A stretch of DNA of 64,000 bases from Pseudomonadota bacterium (GCA_022572185.1 JACZWL010000003.1:46001-110000), one strand, 5' to 3'. Counted from the first letter of the stretch, positions 25,574 through 35,826 are shown. The notes: generated by a model not told the origin, from the sequence alone. Program-made: numbers and translations.

Positions 25574-27577
25574 ATGGCCCAAAAAACCTATAAATCACCA
25601 GCATTTGTAATCCTTGCAGCGATGAGCGCTTTACTCCTCCTCGCAGCAGCCGGATTTCTATACCTGCAGTCAATCGACGGGAGCGGGTCAGACACCACCC
25701 GGTCCGAGTTTGCTGCATTGTCGCAGGCGATTCCGCTGCACGCCGGCAACGCACTCGCAGGTACGCCGCAGGAATTTACGAGGCTGGACGCCGATCTGAA
25801 GCGCCTTGCCGAACTGCGACGTTCGTCTTTGCGTGGCATTCCAGGTGGCAGCTCCGCATGGGATAAGCTGAATCAGCATGCGGAGGCCATTCTTGCGAAA
25901 CGCGCCGATGTCGAAGCGGTGCAAGAGGCTGCCGCTGTCATTAAGGAACATATGCCCATCATGACCGAGCAAATCGACGGCCTTCTGGGCAGGTCCGGGG
26001 CGACTGCGGTCATCCAGGAATTCCAGCGGCGCGGCGCACAGCTCGTGCAGTCGCTGGACGGTCTCGCCGGGGCCGAAGATGCTGCAGCGGTCGCATCCTC
26101 GGTCGCCGATGATGCGACGTACCTCCGGCTTGTCACCGATGCATTATCGGGCGCTAGCACAAACCTCGATGTGGCTGCACTCGATGACGCATTACGGGAA
26201 GTGTTCCTGGTGCCGATCATCAGCGAATTGACGAATATCGAAGAACAGCTTAGCCGGATTGCCGCCAGCGCCCCGCAGCTGGCGGGCCTGGGATCCTCCA
26301 GTCAGGGCCTGTCGACAGTTGCCGCGTCTTTGTACGATTCAACGTTCTCAACATCGCGTTCGGCCGTGGGCGGAATACTCGCAAATCCGTTGATTCCCCT
26401 GGCGTGCGTAGGCATAGCCTTCTTTTTGCTCGGCGGACTTGCGTATCTGCACTCAAAGACGGCGGTATTCGAGCGCACGTCAAAGGAGCAGGCTGAGCAG
26501 AATGAACGCAACCAACAGGCGATTCTTCGCCTGCTCGATGAACTCGGGAGTCTGGCTGACGGAGACCTGACTGTTGAAGCAACAGTAACGGAAGACATTA
26601 CGGGGGCGATAGCCGACTCAATTAATTACGCTATCGAAAAACTCCGCGAACTTGTAACAACGATCAATGAAACCGCAATCATGGTCGATTCGGCGGCCAA
26701 GCAAACCAAAAGCACGGCCGGACACATGGCAAAAGCCGCGGACAATCAGAGCCGTGAGATCAATGCTGCGACTGAATCGATCGTATCGATGGCCGCATCG
26801 ATCGAAGAAGTATCCGGTAACGCGGAAAGATCCTCGGACGTTGCTCGACACTCGGTCGATGTCGCACACAAAGGTGGTGAAGCTGTGCGGCGCACGATCG
26901 ACGGCATGAATGCCATCCGCGAAACCATTCAGGAAACTTCGAAGAGGATCAAGCGGCTCGGCGAGAGCTCACAGGAAATTGGCAATATTATCGAACTGAT
27001 CAACGATATTGCCGAACAGACGAATATTCTTGCATTGAATGCGTCGATTCAGGCTTCAATGGCCGGCGAAGCGGGCAGGGGATTCGCGGTTGTTGCCGAT
27101 GAGGTTCAACGACTGGCGGAACGGTCGACCAATGCCACGAAACAGATCGAGGTCCTGGTACGCACTATTCAATCGGACACGAATGAGGCCGTTGTTTCCA
27201 TGGAACGCAGTACAACGGACGTGGTCGGTGGGGCGCTGCTTGCAGAGAATGCCGGTGCGGCGCTTGACGAGATCGAACAGGTATCCAACCAGATTGCAAG
27301 TCTTGTGCAAAATATTTCGAGTTCGGCAAGGCAACAGGCCGAATCGGTAGCAGACGTAACGCGACGCACGACCAGGCTGAAGGAAATCAGCGAACAGACC
27401 GGCAGGGCGACAACTGCCACAGCGGCATCGATTTCAAAATTGTCTGAACTGGCATCCCAGCTAAGGCAGTCGGTTGCTGGATTTACCCTGCCAGGCGCGG
27501 CACTCAAGCCCACCGCAGTATCCAGTGCGGCTCCACCAGTACCGCAGAGCGCAATGGAGGAGAAGGCTGCGGGCTGA
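25574..27577 (+). CDS. pilJ: Methyl-accepting chemotaxis protein PilJ
   Basis: This 667-residue receptor has a membrane helix at about 10-30, a periplasmic domain to about 270, a second helix near 272-295, and a cytoplasmic signalling coiled coil. The hairpin tip reads EQTNILALNASIQASMAGEAGRGFAVVADEVQRLAERS (about 478-515), the conserved kinase-control region. Pilin-type signals are thought to be sensed by PilJ in Pseudomonas. A Gln/Glu pattern suited to methylation is present, but no pilK methyltransferase follows. Its stop is 6 bp before chpA. Confidence 0.93.
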   Translation: MAQKTYKSPAFVILAAMSALLLLAAAGFLYLQSIDGSGSDTTRSEFAALSQAIPLHAGNALAGTPQEFTRLDADLKRLAELRRSSLRGIPGGSSAWDKLNQHAEAILAKRADVEAVQEAAAVIKEHMPIMTEQIDGLLGRSGATAVIQEFQRRGAQLVQSLDGLAGAEDAAAVASSVADDATYLRLVTDALSGASTNLDVAALDDALREVFLVPIISELTNIEEQLSRIAASAPQLAGLGSSSQGLSTVAASLYDSTFSTSRSAVGGILANPLIPLACVGIAFFLLGGLAYLHSKTAVFERTSKEQAEQNERNQQAILRLLDELGSLADGDLTVEATVTEDITGAIADSINYAIEKLRELVTTINETAIMVDSAAKQTKSTAGHMAKAADNQSREINAATESIVSMAASIEEVSGNAERSSDVARHSVDVAHKGGEAVRRTIDGMNAIRETIQETSKRIKRLGESSQEIGNIIELINDIAEQTNILALNASIQASMAGEAGRGFAVVADEVQRLAERSTNATKQIEVLVRTIQSDTNEAVVSMERSTTDVVGGALLAENAGAALDEIEQVSNQIASLVQNISSSARQQAESVADVTRRTTRLKEISEQTGRATTATAASISKLSELASQLRQSVAGFTLPGAALKPTAVSSAAPPVPQSAMEEKAAG

Positions 27578-27583
27578 TTTCTG

Positions 27584-30500
27584 ATGAGCACCGAATCGAG
27601 TTTCCAGGAGCAGCTCAGCGACGTGAGCGCCGGCGAATTCGGTGCCAGTGCGCTGACGATCGTCAGCGAAGAGCTCATGGAGACGATTCGCAACGCACAG
27701 CTTGCGCTCGAGGACTGTGTCGATGGCCGTGGTGGCTCCGCCGCGCTGGTCCGAAGCGGCCAGTTGCTGCACCAGGTCAATGGTGTGCTGAAGATGACCG
27801 AAACCTACGGCGCAGCCTTGCTGGCCGAGGAGATGGAAGCGGTCTGTGCTTACCTTGCCAACCTTCGTGCTGGCAAGGGCAGGGAGGACGGCCTCGACGC
27901 ATTGACGCGGTCGATGGTGCAGCTACCCATCTACATCGAGCGCTTGATCGCTGGAGGCCGGGACATTGCGCTCGTTTTATTGCCGATGTTAAACGATTTG
28001 CGTGCTGCCCGCGGCCAGCCACTTCTTTCCGAAGGAACATTGCTGCTCCTTAACCTCTCGCCCAGCAGCAAACCGGCCGGCAAGGAAAAAAGAGAAACGA
28101 CCGGCGAAGACCCGCTGGTTGTCGCAACGAAGCTGCGGCCGAAATTCCAGCTCGCGCTGCTTGGCTGGATCAAAGGTGGCGACGTAGCAAAATACTTGAA
28201 GATCCTATCCGATGTTGCGCTGGCACTCGAGAAATCGGCGAACCGCGACGATATGCATCAACTTTGGTGGGTTGCTGGCGGTGTTCTCGAGTCACTGCAA
28301 AACGGCGGACTGAAAACTTCGGTCGCGCTGAAACGGCTGCTTGGACAGATAGACAAGCAAATCAAACTGCTGATCGATGAAGGCATTGAAGCGTTCGACA
28401 ATCACCCGGTAACGGATCTCATGAATAATCTTCTCTATTACGTGGCCCGCTCAAGTAATGCGGGTCCACGTATCAGCGAGATTCGTGCTGCCTTCAACCT
28501 GTCTGAGTTGCTGCCCGGCGATGAACAGGTCGAACATGCCCGCGAGAGTTTGTCAGCGCCCAGTGTCAAGCTGATGAAAACGGTCGCGGCAGCGATCAAG
28601 GAAGATCTTGGGCGGGTCAAGGACGTGCTGGACATTTACGTCCGCACCGGCATGAACAAGTCCTCCGAACTCGTGCCGCAGCTCGAATTGTTGAAGAAGA
28701 TCAGCGACACGCTTGGTGTTCTGGGGCTTGGAGCGTTGCGCGGTGACATCCAGTCTGAGATCGACCGGCTAAAAAATGTGGTTTCGAAAACCGGGTCGGC
28801 CGATGAACAGACGATCATCGAAATTGCCACGACGCTTCTGAGAGTTGAAGACCGGCTTGATCAACAACTGGTTAACCTGATCGTGGCCAGGGAACCGGCG
28901 CGGGGCGAAGAGGAACCGGAGCTGCCGGAGGAGGAAGACGCTGATTACCGGCAGGTTGCCGAAGCCGTGATGCGCGAGAGCATTATCAATCTCGCACGAA
29001 TCAAGGAAACGTTCAGCCAGAGCCTCTCGTCGGGACGTGACTCGAAGGGGCTCGATAGTGTTCCGGCGCTGATTCGCGGCATCAAAGCCGGGCTCTTGAT
29101 GTTGAACAAGACCCGCGCCATGGAAGTGGTCGACCGGGTCGGCAATCTGATTTTACTGACGCTCAAGGGTGGCGGCCCCGGCAGGCTCACGCAAAAAGAA
29201 ACAGATCGACTGGCAGACGCCATCGTCAGCATCGAATACTACATGGAGACAGTTAAGGCTGGCAGGAGGGAGCCCTGGTACATGCTGGACAACGCGGAAG
29301 CGTGTCTGGTCGTATTGCGCGATCTCGAGCAGCGACTCAAGAAAGAGGAACACATGGAGGTACCAACTGCGCAGACGATGAAAATTGCCAGGTCGGACAT
29401 GGACAAATTCGCTGCCGAGCAGCAGCCGGCCGCGGACAGGACGCAGGAAATTGCAGCCATACCGATGCCGGTCATCGCACCGGATGCGGAGCACCTCGAT
29501 CCGGAACTGCTGGAGTTGTTCATCGAAGAGGCCAAGGAAGAGGTCGCGAGTGTCAAGCGCAACCTGCCGCAGTGGCAGGAGGCACCCGAAGACATGGAAA
29601 CACTTATTACGGTCCGCCGTTCTTTTCACACCTTAAAAGGAAGCGGCCGGATGGTTGGGGCCGAGCGCATCGGCGAGTATTGCTGGAGCATTGAAGGTCT
29701 TCTGAACAAACTGATCAATCGGACGCTCGCGCGGACGCCGCCCATGGTTGACTTCATCGCGGAAGCTGCTGCAGCGTTGCCGGAGCTTGTCGAACAACTC
29801 GAAGTCGGTACGGAACCGACTTCGGACATCAATCTTCTGATAGCGCGAGCGAACGCGTTCGCCGAAGGCGACCCGAACGCGGCCGTCCTGACAATTGCGG
29901 CGTCAGGAAGCGAAGAGCAAGCGGAAGAGGTGGGAGGCCTCGAGATGGACCCGGTCCTGCTCGACATATTTTCAAAAGAGACAGCGGGTCATCTCCAGGT
30001 CATTCGTGACTACATCGAGGCGTGCAAGGGGCATCGTCCGCCGTTTCACGTTACCGATAAGTTGTACCGCGTCTGTCATACTTTGCACGGCAGCGCGAAT
30101 ATGGCGAATGTCGAGCGCGGTGTTGCGGTCGCCGGCGCACTGAATCGGTTTGTCCGACGTGTTTATGATTACAAAGTAGGTTTTCTGCAGTCAGGCGTCG
30201 ATGCGCTTCGTGCGGCAACGAAGGCTATCGAGACGATTATCGGCGATATCAACCGGGCAGACCGCAAGCGATCCGAGTTCGCGGTCTTGATTGAACACCT
30301 CAACAATCTAACTGACGCGATCGAGCCTGCCACTGTTACAGACATACCAGCAGAAGCGACGGTTGACAAAACCGAGCTGCCTGTGGTCGAGCAGCCGTTT
30401 GAGGCCGAATACGATGCAGAAATTGCCGCCATTTTCTCTGAAGAAGCTGCCGAACTTCTGGAGGCGGCGGACCAGGCCCTCGTGGACTGGTTTAAAGAGA

Positions 30501-32935
30501 AAGACAACCGCCAGCCGGTCGAAGAGCTCAAGCGGTATTTGCATACATTGAAAGGCGGTGCGCGCATGGCGGGTATCGCGGCGATGGGTGATCTCAGCCA
30601 CGAACTCGAGACACTGTTGACCGGCCTCGACGACGGCCGCATCGCGCCATCTCAGGAGATCGATGACCTGCTACAGCGAAGCGTCGATGAACTGCATCGA
30701 ATGCGGGATACCGTCAACGCCGGAAAGAAAGTTACTGCGGCAGTCGAGCTTGAAAAACAAATTCATCGGATCAACGCTGACGAAGTGGCTCTGGCCGGCA
30801 AGGCCGAAGCTGCGGTCGATAAGAGGGTCGAAGCGCCAGCCGAGGAAGTTGAGACCCTGGATACCGGCGATTCGGTTTCTGTCGAATTTACCATCGAGCC
30901 TGAAGATGTCGTCAGTATGGTAATCGTTGATACGCCACTGAACGAGGAGATAGCGGAGATCAGGAAGGCGGAGGAAATACCTGAGGCCGCTCCGGAGATC
31001 GCGAAGAAAAAGGTCGCAATGGCTGCTCCGGAACCGGCGGCAGCAAAAGGGACAGACGAGGCGGAGGCTCCAGATGAACGGCCATTTGCTGCCCAGGCAC
31101 CAGCCGCAGAGGGGGGCCGCCAGGAATTTGCGCGCATCGACCCCGACCTGCTCGAAGATCTTTTGAACGCTGCCGGCGAAATCAGTATTTACCATTCGCG
31201 GCTCAGCCAGCAGATCAGTTCGATCGAGTTTCACGTCGACGAATTCGAACAGACTGTCAGTCGCCTTCGTGAGCAGTTGCGCAAACTCGAAATTGAGACC
31301 GAGGCGCAAATTATGCACAGCCACCAGGACACGCTGGTGGCTCGCGACTTCGATCCGCTGGAGATGGATCGATATTCGAATATCCAGCAGCTGTCACGGG
31401 CGCTTGCGGAGTCTGCCAATGACATGGGCAGCCTCAAAGACCTTCTGCAGTCGCTGACCTCCGAGGCCGAAACCCTGCTCGTGCAGCAGGCGCGTGTTAC
31501 GACTGAACTTCAGGACGGCCTGATGCGGACGCGCATGGTGCCGTTCCAGCGACATGTTGCCCGGCTCACGCGCCTCGTCAGGCAGGCTGCAGCCGAGTCC
31601 GGGAAACGAGCGGAACTGGCGGTCGAAGGTGCTTCGGGGGAGCTTGACCGGCAGGTCCTGGACAAGATGTTGCCGCCGTTCGAGCACATGATGCGCAACG
31701 CGGTTGTACACGGCATTGAGAATCCGGAGGAGCGCCAGGCAGCAGGGAAACCTGCTACCGGCAGGATCACGATTCGCCTGCACCGCGAAGGCGCGGAGAT
31801 GATAATCGACGTCGCTGACGATGGTGCCGGCCTGGACGTCAGTGCGATTCGGCGCAAAGCCTATGAGAAGGGCATGCTCAAGCCCGATGGCAAAGTGACG
31901 GACCAGGAAATCATGGATCTGATCCTGACGCCGGGCTTCACGACCGCGGACGTGGTCACACAGTCGGCCGGGCGCGGCGTCGGCATGGATGTCGTCGCGA
32001 ACGAAGTCAAAAAACTCGGTGGATCTTTGAGGATATCCTCGGTCACCGGACAGGGCACGAATTTCACGATCCGCTTGCCGTTCACGTTGGCGATCACACA
32101 GGCCCTGATCGTGCGAACGGGCGATGAAATCTATGCACTGCCGCTGCCGACTGTCGAAGGCGTGGCCCGGATCGCACGGGCAGAACTCGAGACCTTGTTG
32201 AGCCAAAGTGACCCATGCTACGAGTACGGCGAGGAGACCTTCCGCTTCCGTCATCTCGGTATGTATCTCGGCGGGCAGTCTGCAAAGCTGCCCGAAGATG
32301 ACTCGTTTGTGCCGGTCATACTCGTTCGCGCCGGGGAACATTCAGCGGCACTGCTTATCGACGAAATGCTTGCGAGCCGTGAAATCGTCGTCAAGTCGGT
32401 GGGCCCACAGCTTTCGAGTATTCGTGGCATCTCGGGTGCGACGATTCTCGGCGACGGACGAATCGTGCTTATCCTGGACATCAACGCCCTGGTTCGCACG
32501 GGCGCGCCTGTTGTGGAACTCAAGAGTGCGGCGCCGACCCCGAAGGACGATCGGCCACTCGCCATGATTGTGGATGACTCGATTACGGTGCGGCGGGTGA
32601 TGGAGCGTTTCCTGCAGAGGAACGGGTTGCGCGTCGTGACGGCCAAAGACGGTCTCGATGCGGTGAGCCAGTTACAGGACAATAAGCCGGACATCATCCT
32701 GCTGGATATTGAAATGCCGCGAATGGACGGTTATGAATTCGCCTCGCACGTTCGCAACGATGAGCGGTTCTCGGATGTGCCGATTATCATGATTACCTCG
32801 CGAGTCGGCGATAAGCATCGCGCACGCGCAATCGAACTTGGCGTCAACGATTATCTTGGCAAGCCGTATCAGGACGTGAAGCTTCTCGAGGCCATTCAGC
32901 GATTGCTGGAAGAACGAGGAATCAAGTTGTCGTGA
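27584..32935 (+). CDS. chpA: Hybrid chemosensory histidine kinase ChpA/PilL
   Basis: This 1783-residue protein is the kinase of the Chp pilus system. An N-terminal PilL-like region (1-about 620) is followed by Hpt domains with HTLKGSGRMVG (about 681), HTLHGSANMANV (about 831; Lys replaced by His) and HTLKGGARMAG (about 986), an acidic Ala/Glu linker, a CheA dimerisation and kinase core (N box MMRNAVVHGIENPEE about 1370; DDGAGLD; GRGVGMDVVANEVKKLGG), a CheW-like domain, and a C-terminal receiver with Asp in ILLDIEMPRMDGY (about 1707). Fewer canonical Hpt sites are visible than in Pseudomonas ChpA. Its stop overlaps the chpC start. Confidence 0.95.
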   Translation: MSTESSFQEQLSDVSAGEFGASALTIVSEELMETIRNAQLALEDCVDGRGGSAALVRSGQLLHQVNGVLKMTETYGAALLAEEMEAVCAYLANLRAGKGREDGLDALTRSMVQLPIYIERLIAGGRDIALVLLPMLNDLRAARGQPLLSEGTLLLLNLSPSSKPAGKEKRETTGEDPLVVATKLRPKFQLALLGWIKGGDVAKYLKILSDVALALEKSANRDDMHQLWWVAGGVLESLQNGGLKTSVALKRLLGQIDKQIKLLIDEGIEAFDNHPVTDLMNNLLYYVARSSNAGPRISEIRAAFNLSELLPGDEQVEHARESLSAPSVKLMKTVAAAIKEDLGRVKDVLDIYVRTGMNKSSELVPQLELLKKISDTLGVLGLGALRGDIQSEIDRLKNVVSKTGSADEQTIIEIATTLLRVEDRLDQQLVNLIVAREPARGEEEPELPEEEDADYRQVAEAVMRESIINLARIKETFSQSLSSGRDSKGLDSVPALIRGIKAGLLMLNKTRAMEVVDRVGNLILLTLKGGGPGRLTQKETDRLADAIVSIEYYMETVKAGRREPWYMLDNAEACLVVLRDLEQRLKKEEHMEVPTAQTMKIARSDMDKFAAEQQPAADRTQEIAAIPMPVIAPDAEHLDPELLELFIEEAKEEVASVKRNLPQWQEAPEDMETLITVRRSFHTLKGSGRMVGAERIGEYCWSIEGLLNKLINRTLARTPPMVDFIAEAAAALPELVEQLEVGTEPTSDINLLIARANAFAEGDPNAAVLTIAASGSEEQAEEVGGLEMDPVLLDIFSKETAGHLQVIRDYIEACKGHRPPFHVTDKLYRVCHTLHGSANMANVERGVAVAGALNRFVRRVYDYKVGFLQSGVDALRAATKAIETIIGDINRADRKRSEFAVLIEHLNNLTDAIEPATVTDIPAEATVDKTELPVVEQPFEAEYDAEIAAIFSEEAAELLEAADQALVDWFKEKDNRQPVEELKRYLHTLKGGARMAGIAAMGDLSHELETLLTGLDDGRIAPSQEIDDLLQRSVDELHRMRDTVNAGKKVTAAVELEKQIHRINADEVALAGKAEAAVDKRVEAPAEEVETLDTGDSVSVEFTIEPEDVVSMVIVDTPLNEEIAEIRKAEEIPEAAPEIAKKKVAMAAPEPAAAKGTDEAEAPDERPFAAQAPAAEGGRQEFARIDPDLLEDLLNAAGEISIYHSRLSQQISSIEFHVDEFEQTVSRLREQLRKLEIETEAQIMHSHQDTLVARDFDPLEMDRYSNIQQLSRALAESANDMGSLKDLLQSLTSEAETLLVQQARVTTELQDGLMRTRMVPFQRHVARLTRLVRQAAAESGKRAELAVEGASGELDRQVLDKMLPPFEHMMRNAVVHGIENPEERQAAGKPATGRITIRLHREGAEMIIDVADDGAGLDVSAIRRKAYEKGMLKPDGKVTDQEIMDLILTPGFTTADVVTQSAGRGVGMDVVANEVKKLGGSLRISSVTGQGTNFTIRLPFTLAITQALIVRTGDEIYALPLPTVEGVARIARAELETLLSQSDPCYEYGEETFRFRHLGMYLGGQSAKLPEDDSFVPVILVRAGEHSAALLIDEMLASREIVVKSVGPQLSSIRGISGATILGDGRIVLILDINALVRTGAPVVELKSAAPTPKDDRPLAMIVDDSITVRRVMERFLQRNGLRVVTAKDGLDAVSQLQDNKPDIILLDIEMPRMDGYEFASHVRNDERFSDVPIIMITSRVGDKHRARAIELGVNDYLGKPYQDVKLLEAIQRLLEERGIKLS

Positions 32936-33402
32936 ATGCTGCCGCCGAGGAACTATACAGCCTGCTTGTGCCGCTCGCGGAAGATCGTCTGATCGTTCCA
33001 CGTGCCTGCGTTGCGGAGGTCGTCCGGTATAGCAAGCCCGTTCAGGAACCCGGCAGCCAGAACTGGATGCTCGGCATCATTAACTGGAACGGCCGTGCCC
33101 TGCCTGTCGTGTCTTTTGAAGGCACAATCGGCAAAGACATACCGGCCGTCACCGGCCGGACCCGGATCGTCGTATTTTATGCAAGCACCAGTCAGATAAA
33201 AGCGGGCCATTTCGGCCTTTTGACACAGGGCTTTCCACAACTTGTCCGTATCAACAAGGAAGTTCTGAAACTCGATTCGACAGAGGGCTGGCCTGAGGGT
33301 GCGCCGGTCCTGTGTCGCGTTAAAATGATTAACGAGTACCCTCTCGTTCCCCACCTGGAAAATCTCGAGTCGATGCTGGCGGAGGAGACTGCCCAAGCCT
33401 GA
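32932..33402 (+). CDS. chpC: CheW-like protein ChpC
   Basis: This 156-residue CheW-domain protein starts at GTG 32932, overlapping the chpA stop as GTGA. It shows VPRACVAEVVRYSKPV, NWMLGIINWNGRALPVVSFEG and a C-terminal VKMINEYPLVPHLENLE. In Pseudomonas ChpC is a second adaptor that can connect the kinase with further receptors. It ends the cluster; no cheB-like chpB is found next to it. Confidence 0.85.
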   Translation: MNAAAEELYSLLVPLAEDRLIVPRACVAEVVRYSKPVQEPGSQNWMLGIINWNGRALPVVSFEGTIGKDIPAVTGRTRIVVFYASTSQIKAGHFGLLTQGFPQLVRINKEVLKLDSTEGWPEGAPVLCRVKMINEYPLVPHLENLESMLAEETAQA

Positions 33403-33443
33403 GTCTGGACTACCAGCATTGAAAATAGCCTTATTGGATTCAG

Positions 33444-34019
33444 ATGTGTGTCTATACCGTTAGTCCTCACGGGGGGCTGATCCGCCCGGCCGAGCAGTGT
33501 CCTTCGCCGAATCAGGACGACCGGCCCGACGGCTGCGAGCCCGATCTCATCATTATTCACAGCATCAGCCTGCCGCCCGGCGAATTTGGCGGGCCGTATG
33601 TCGAGCAACTTTTCACGAATCGCCTGGATTGGGATGAGCACCCGCACTTTGCAGAAATCAGGGATATGAAGGTCTCGTCACATCTGTTTGTTCGACGCGG
33701 TGGCGGTTTGATACAGTTCGTGCCGTTTAGTCGGCGTGCCTGGCATGCTGGCGCATCCTGTTACCGCGATCGTCAGGATTGCAACGATTTTTCTATCGGG
33801 ATCGAGCTTGAGGGAGAGGATGAAACGCCGTATGCGGATCCCCAGTACAACACACTGATTGGAGTCATCAGCGCGCTGCAAACAACGTACACTTCTCTTT
33901 GTGCGCGACGTATCGCAGGGCACTGTGACGTCTCTCCGGACCGAAAATCAGATCCTGGTCCTGCTTTCGACTGGCTGCGATTGTATGATGGGCTCTGCAA
34001 AGACACCGAGAAAATATGA
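33444..34019 (+). CDS. ampD: 1,6-anhydro-N-acetylmuramyl-L-alanine amidase AmpD
   Basis: This 191-residue zinc amidase cleaves anhydromuropeptides in the cytoplasm during wall recycling, lowering the AmpR inducer. Motifs are IIIHSISLPPGEFGG (first Zn His), LFTNRLDWDEHPHF, VSSHLFVRRGG, RAWHAGAS, CNDFSIGIELEGED, and GHCDVSPDRKSDPGPAFDW, where His and the DPGP Asp complete the zinc site. Cys replaces the usual Ser in GHSD. It overlaps ampE as ATGA. anmK at 60.7 kb belongs to the same recycling pathway. Confidence 0.93.
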   Translation: MCVYTVSPHGGLIRPAEQCPSPNQDDRPDGCEPDLIIIHSISLPPGEFGGPYVEQLFTNRLDWDEHPHFAEIRDMKVSSHLFVRRGGGLIQFVPFSRRAWHAGASCYRDRQDCNDFSIGIELEGEDETPYADPQYNTLIGVISALQTTYTSLCARRIAGHCDVSPDRKSDPGPAFDWLRLYDGLCKDTEKI

Positions 34020-34927
34020 AATTAATTGCACTTCTGATCGGACTTGTGGTGGAGCGCCTCGCGACCCAGCTGTTTCATCTTCGTGAACCTCGCTGGCTCG
34101 ATCGCATCATCGACTTGGGCTTTCGTCAGGGCAACCGGTTTGCGAACTGGCCGGCGCTGATACCGGTAATTATTCTCGCAGTGATTATGGTCCTTCCGGT
34201 GTTTCTCGTCGTTTTCGGTCTGGGTGATGCCTTACTGGGGTTTCCCTATCTGATTCTTGCCATCGTTGTTCTGTTTTTCTCGCTGGGCCCGAAGGATATC
34301 GGTGAAGGCGTCGACGACTATTGCGCAGCGTTGGAGGCCGAGGATGAAGAAGAGATTCGCAAGACCGCCAAAGCGCTGGCTGAAAGGGAACTTCCGTCGG
34401 ATCCGCTGGAGCGTATTCGCATAGTCGAAGAAGCTGTATGTGTCCAGGCCAACAATCGCCTGTTCGCAGTCATTTTCTGGTTTGTGCTGCTGGGGCCTTT
34501 CGGGGCCTGGTCTTACCGGGTTACTGACCTGATTCGGCGCCGGGCTGTGTTTAATGCCTCGCGTGACGAGGCCGGCCAAGGAACGGCAGACATGTTCCTC
34601 GAAGCCGCGGGTCAGCTCCACGGGTGGCTCGCCTGGATTCCTGCGCGTCTGACAGCCATTGGCTATGCCATGGCTGGCAGCTTTGAAGGTGCGCTGTCTG
34701 CCTGGCGCACGCTCGAAGGCGCCACCGCGAAGACTCAGCGCGAGCATAGTGAAGCATTGCTTGCTCGAGTTGGTATCGGCGCGCTGGCGCTGCAGTCGGA
34801 AGAGGATGAAAGCGTCTGTGACCGTGGTGTTCGCGGCGCGACGGCCGCCAACGGCCTGGTTTTCCGCTTGCTGTTTATCTGGGCCGCAGTCATTGCCGCT
34901 ATGACCCTGTACGGCTGGTCTGTGTGA
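34016..34927 (+). CDS. ampE: AmpE family inner-membrane protein
   Basis: This 303-residue protein has a membrane helix near residues 1-18, two more around 45-95, a cytoplasmic loop, one helix near 155-175 and one at the C terminus. RRAVFNASRDEAGQGTADMFLEAAGQLHGWLAWIPARLTAIGYAMAGSFEGAL matches the AmpE/CobD-related pattern only in part; the ampDE pairing (ATGA overlap) supports the call. AmpE is a possible sensor in beta-lactamase induction, with no defined activity. The next gene starts within its stop (GTGA). Confidence 0.82.
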   Translation: MKLIALLIGLVVERLATQLFHLREPRWLDRIIDLGFRQGNRFANWPALIPVIILAVIMVLPVFLVVFGLGDALLGFPYLILAIVVLFFSLGPKDIGEGVDDYCAALEAEDEEEIRKTAKALAERELPSDPLERIRIVEEAVCVQANNRLFAVIFWFVLLGPFGAWSYRVTDLIRRRAVFNASRDEAGQGTADMFLEAAGQLHGWLAWIPARLTAIGYAMAGSFEGALSAWRTLEGATAKTQREHSEALLARVGIGALALQSEEDESVCDRGVRGATAANGLVFRLLFIWAAVIAAMTLYGWSV

Positions 34928-35826
34928 GGGTCGGACACGCGACTCTTGCCCTTCTTTTACCCACTCTGATTTCGCTGCTTGCTTGCGAGCCGGCAGCGGA
35001 GCGCCGGAGTCGAGAAAGCACGCAGAATTTCGAGACTCGGGATGGACTGCGTATCGTCACGTTGGCACCCCATCTTGCGGAGCTTGTATTTGCCGCCGGC
35101 GCCGGCGATTTTCTTGTCGGCGTGAGCACTTACAGCGACTATCCGGATGAAGTCCTGGCTTTACCTCTTGTTGGAGACGCTTTCGTCGTTGATCAGGAAC
35201 AGCTCGCACTACTCAAGCCGGATATGCTGCTCGCCTGGCAAAGTGGAACGCCGCAGCATGTCGTCGGCGAACTCTCGAAACGAGGCTACCGTGTCGAAGT
35301 CATTCAAACGCGGAGCCTCGCGGATATTGCATCGGCCCTCGAGACCATCGGCGAATTGACAGGCAATACGGCCCACGCAACGCAGGCGGCTGCGGATTTC
35401 AGGCGGGGGCTTCGAGCACTGGCCGAGCGGTATTCTGCGGCCGACCCCATTCGTGTCTTCTATCAGGTTGATAAGCGCCCTCTCTACACGATTGGCGGCG
35501 ATCATTATCTCAGTGAACTCATCGAGCATTGTGGTGGTCAAAACATTTTTTCGGACCTCGTTCGCCTGGCCCCGCTTGTTGGCGTCGAGGCCGTTCTCGA
35601 CAGGAATCCAGAAATCTTGCTCGTAAGTTCCGACACCAGAGCCGATGTACTCAGCGAATGGGATCGCTGGCCGGACTTGGCCGCGAATCGTTATGGCAAT
35701 CGATATGTTATGCCGGCGAATGAGATTGGCCGGCCGACGCCGAGATTGCTGATCGCCGGAGAGGCTTTGTGCAGTGCGTTGCAGCAGGGGCGGGCAAACC
35801 GGGATAAAACGCAACGAGATGAATGA
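34924..35826 (+). CDS. btuF: Cobalamin ABC transporter substrate-binding protein BtuF, lipoprotein
   Basis: This 300-residue class III periplasmic binding protein has a lipoprotein signal (LISLLAC lipobox) and begins its fold at LRIVTLAPHLAELVFAAGAGDFLVGVSTYSDYPDEVLALPLVGD, typical for BtuF. Later blocks YQVDKRPLYTIGGDHYLSELIEHCGGQNIF and VMPANEIGRPTPRLLIAGEAL fit vitamin B12 binding proteins. The GTG start overlaps the ampE stop. Lipid anchoring differs from soluble E. coli BtuF. Its partners are BtuD (40761-41552) and BtuC (53635-54624). Confidence 0.88.
   Translation: MRVGHATLALLLPTLISLLACEPAAERRSRESTQNFETRDGLRIVTLAPHLAELVFAAGAGDFLVGVSTYSDYPDEVLALPLVGDAFVVDQEQLALLKPDMLLAWQSGTPQHVVGELSKRGYRVEVIQTRSLADIASALETIGELTGNTAHATQAAADFRRGLRALAERYSAADPIRVFYQVDKRPLYTIGGDHYLSELIEHCGGQNIFSDLVRLAPLVGVEAVLDRNPEILLVSSDTRADVLSEWDRWPDLAANRYGNRYVMPANEIGRPTPRLLIAGEALCSALQQGRANRDKTQRDE

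Noticed and set aside
31394..32341. 315-codon open frame antisense to chpA
   Set aside because: Shadow of the CheA kinase core and CheW-like domain; no domain and no ribosome site.
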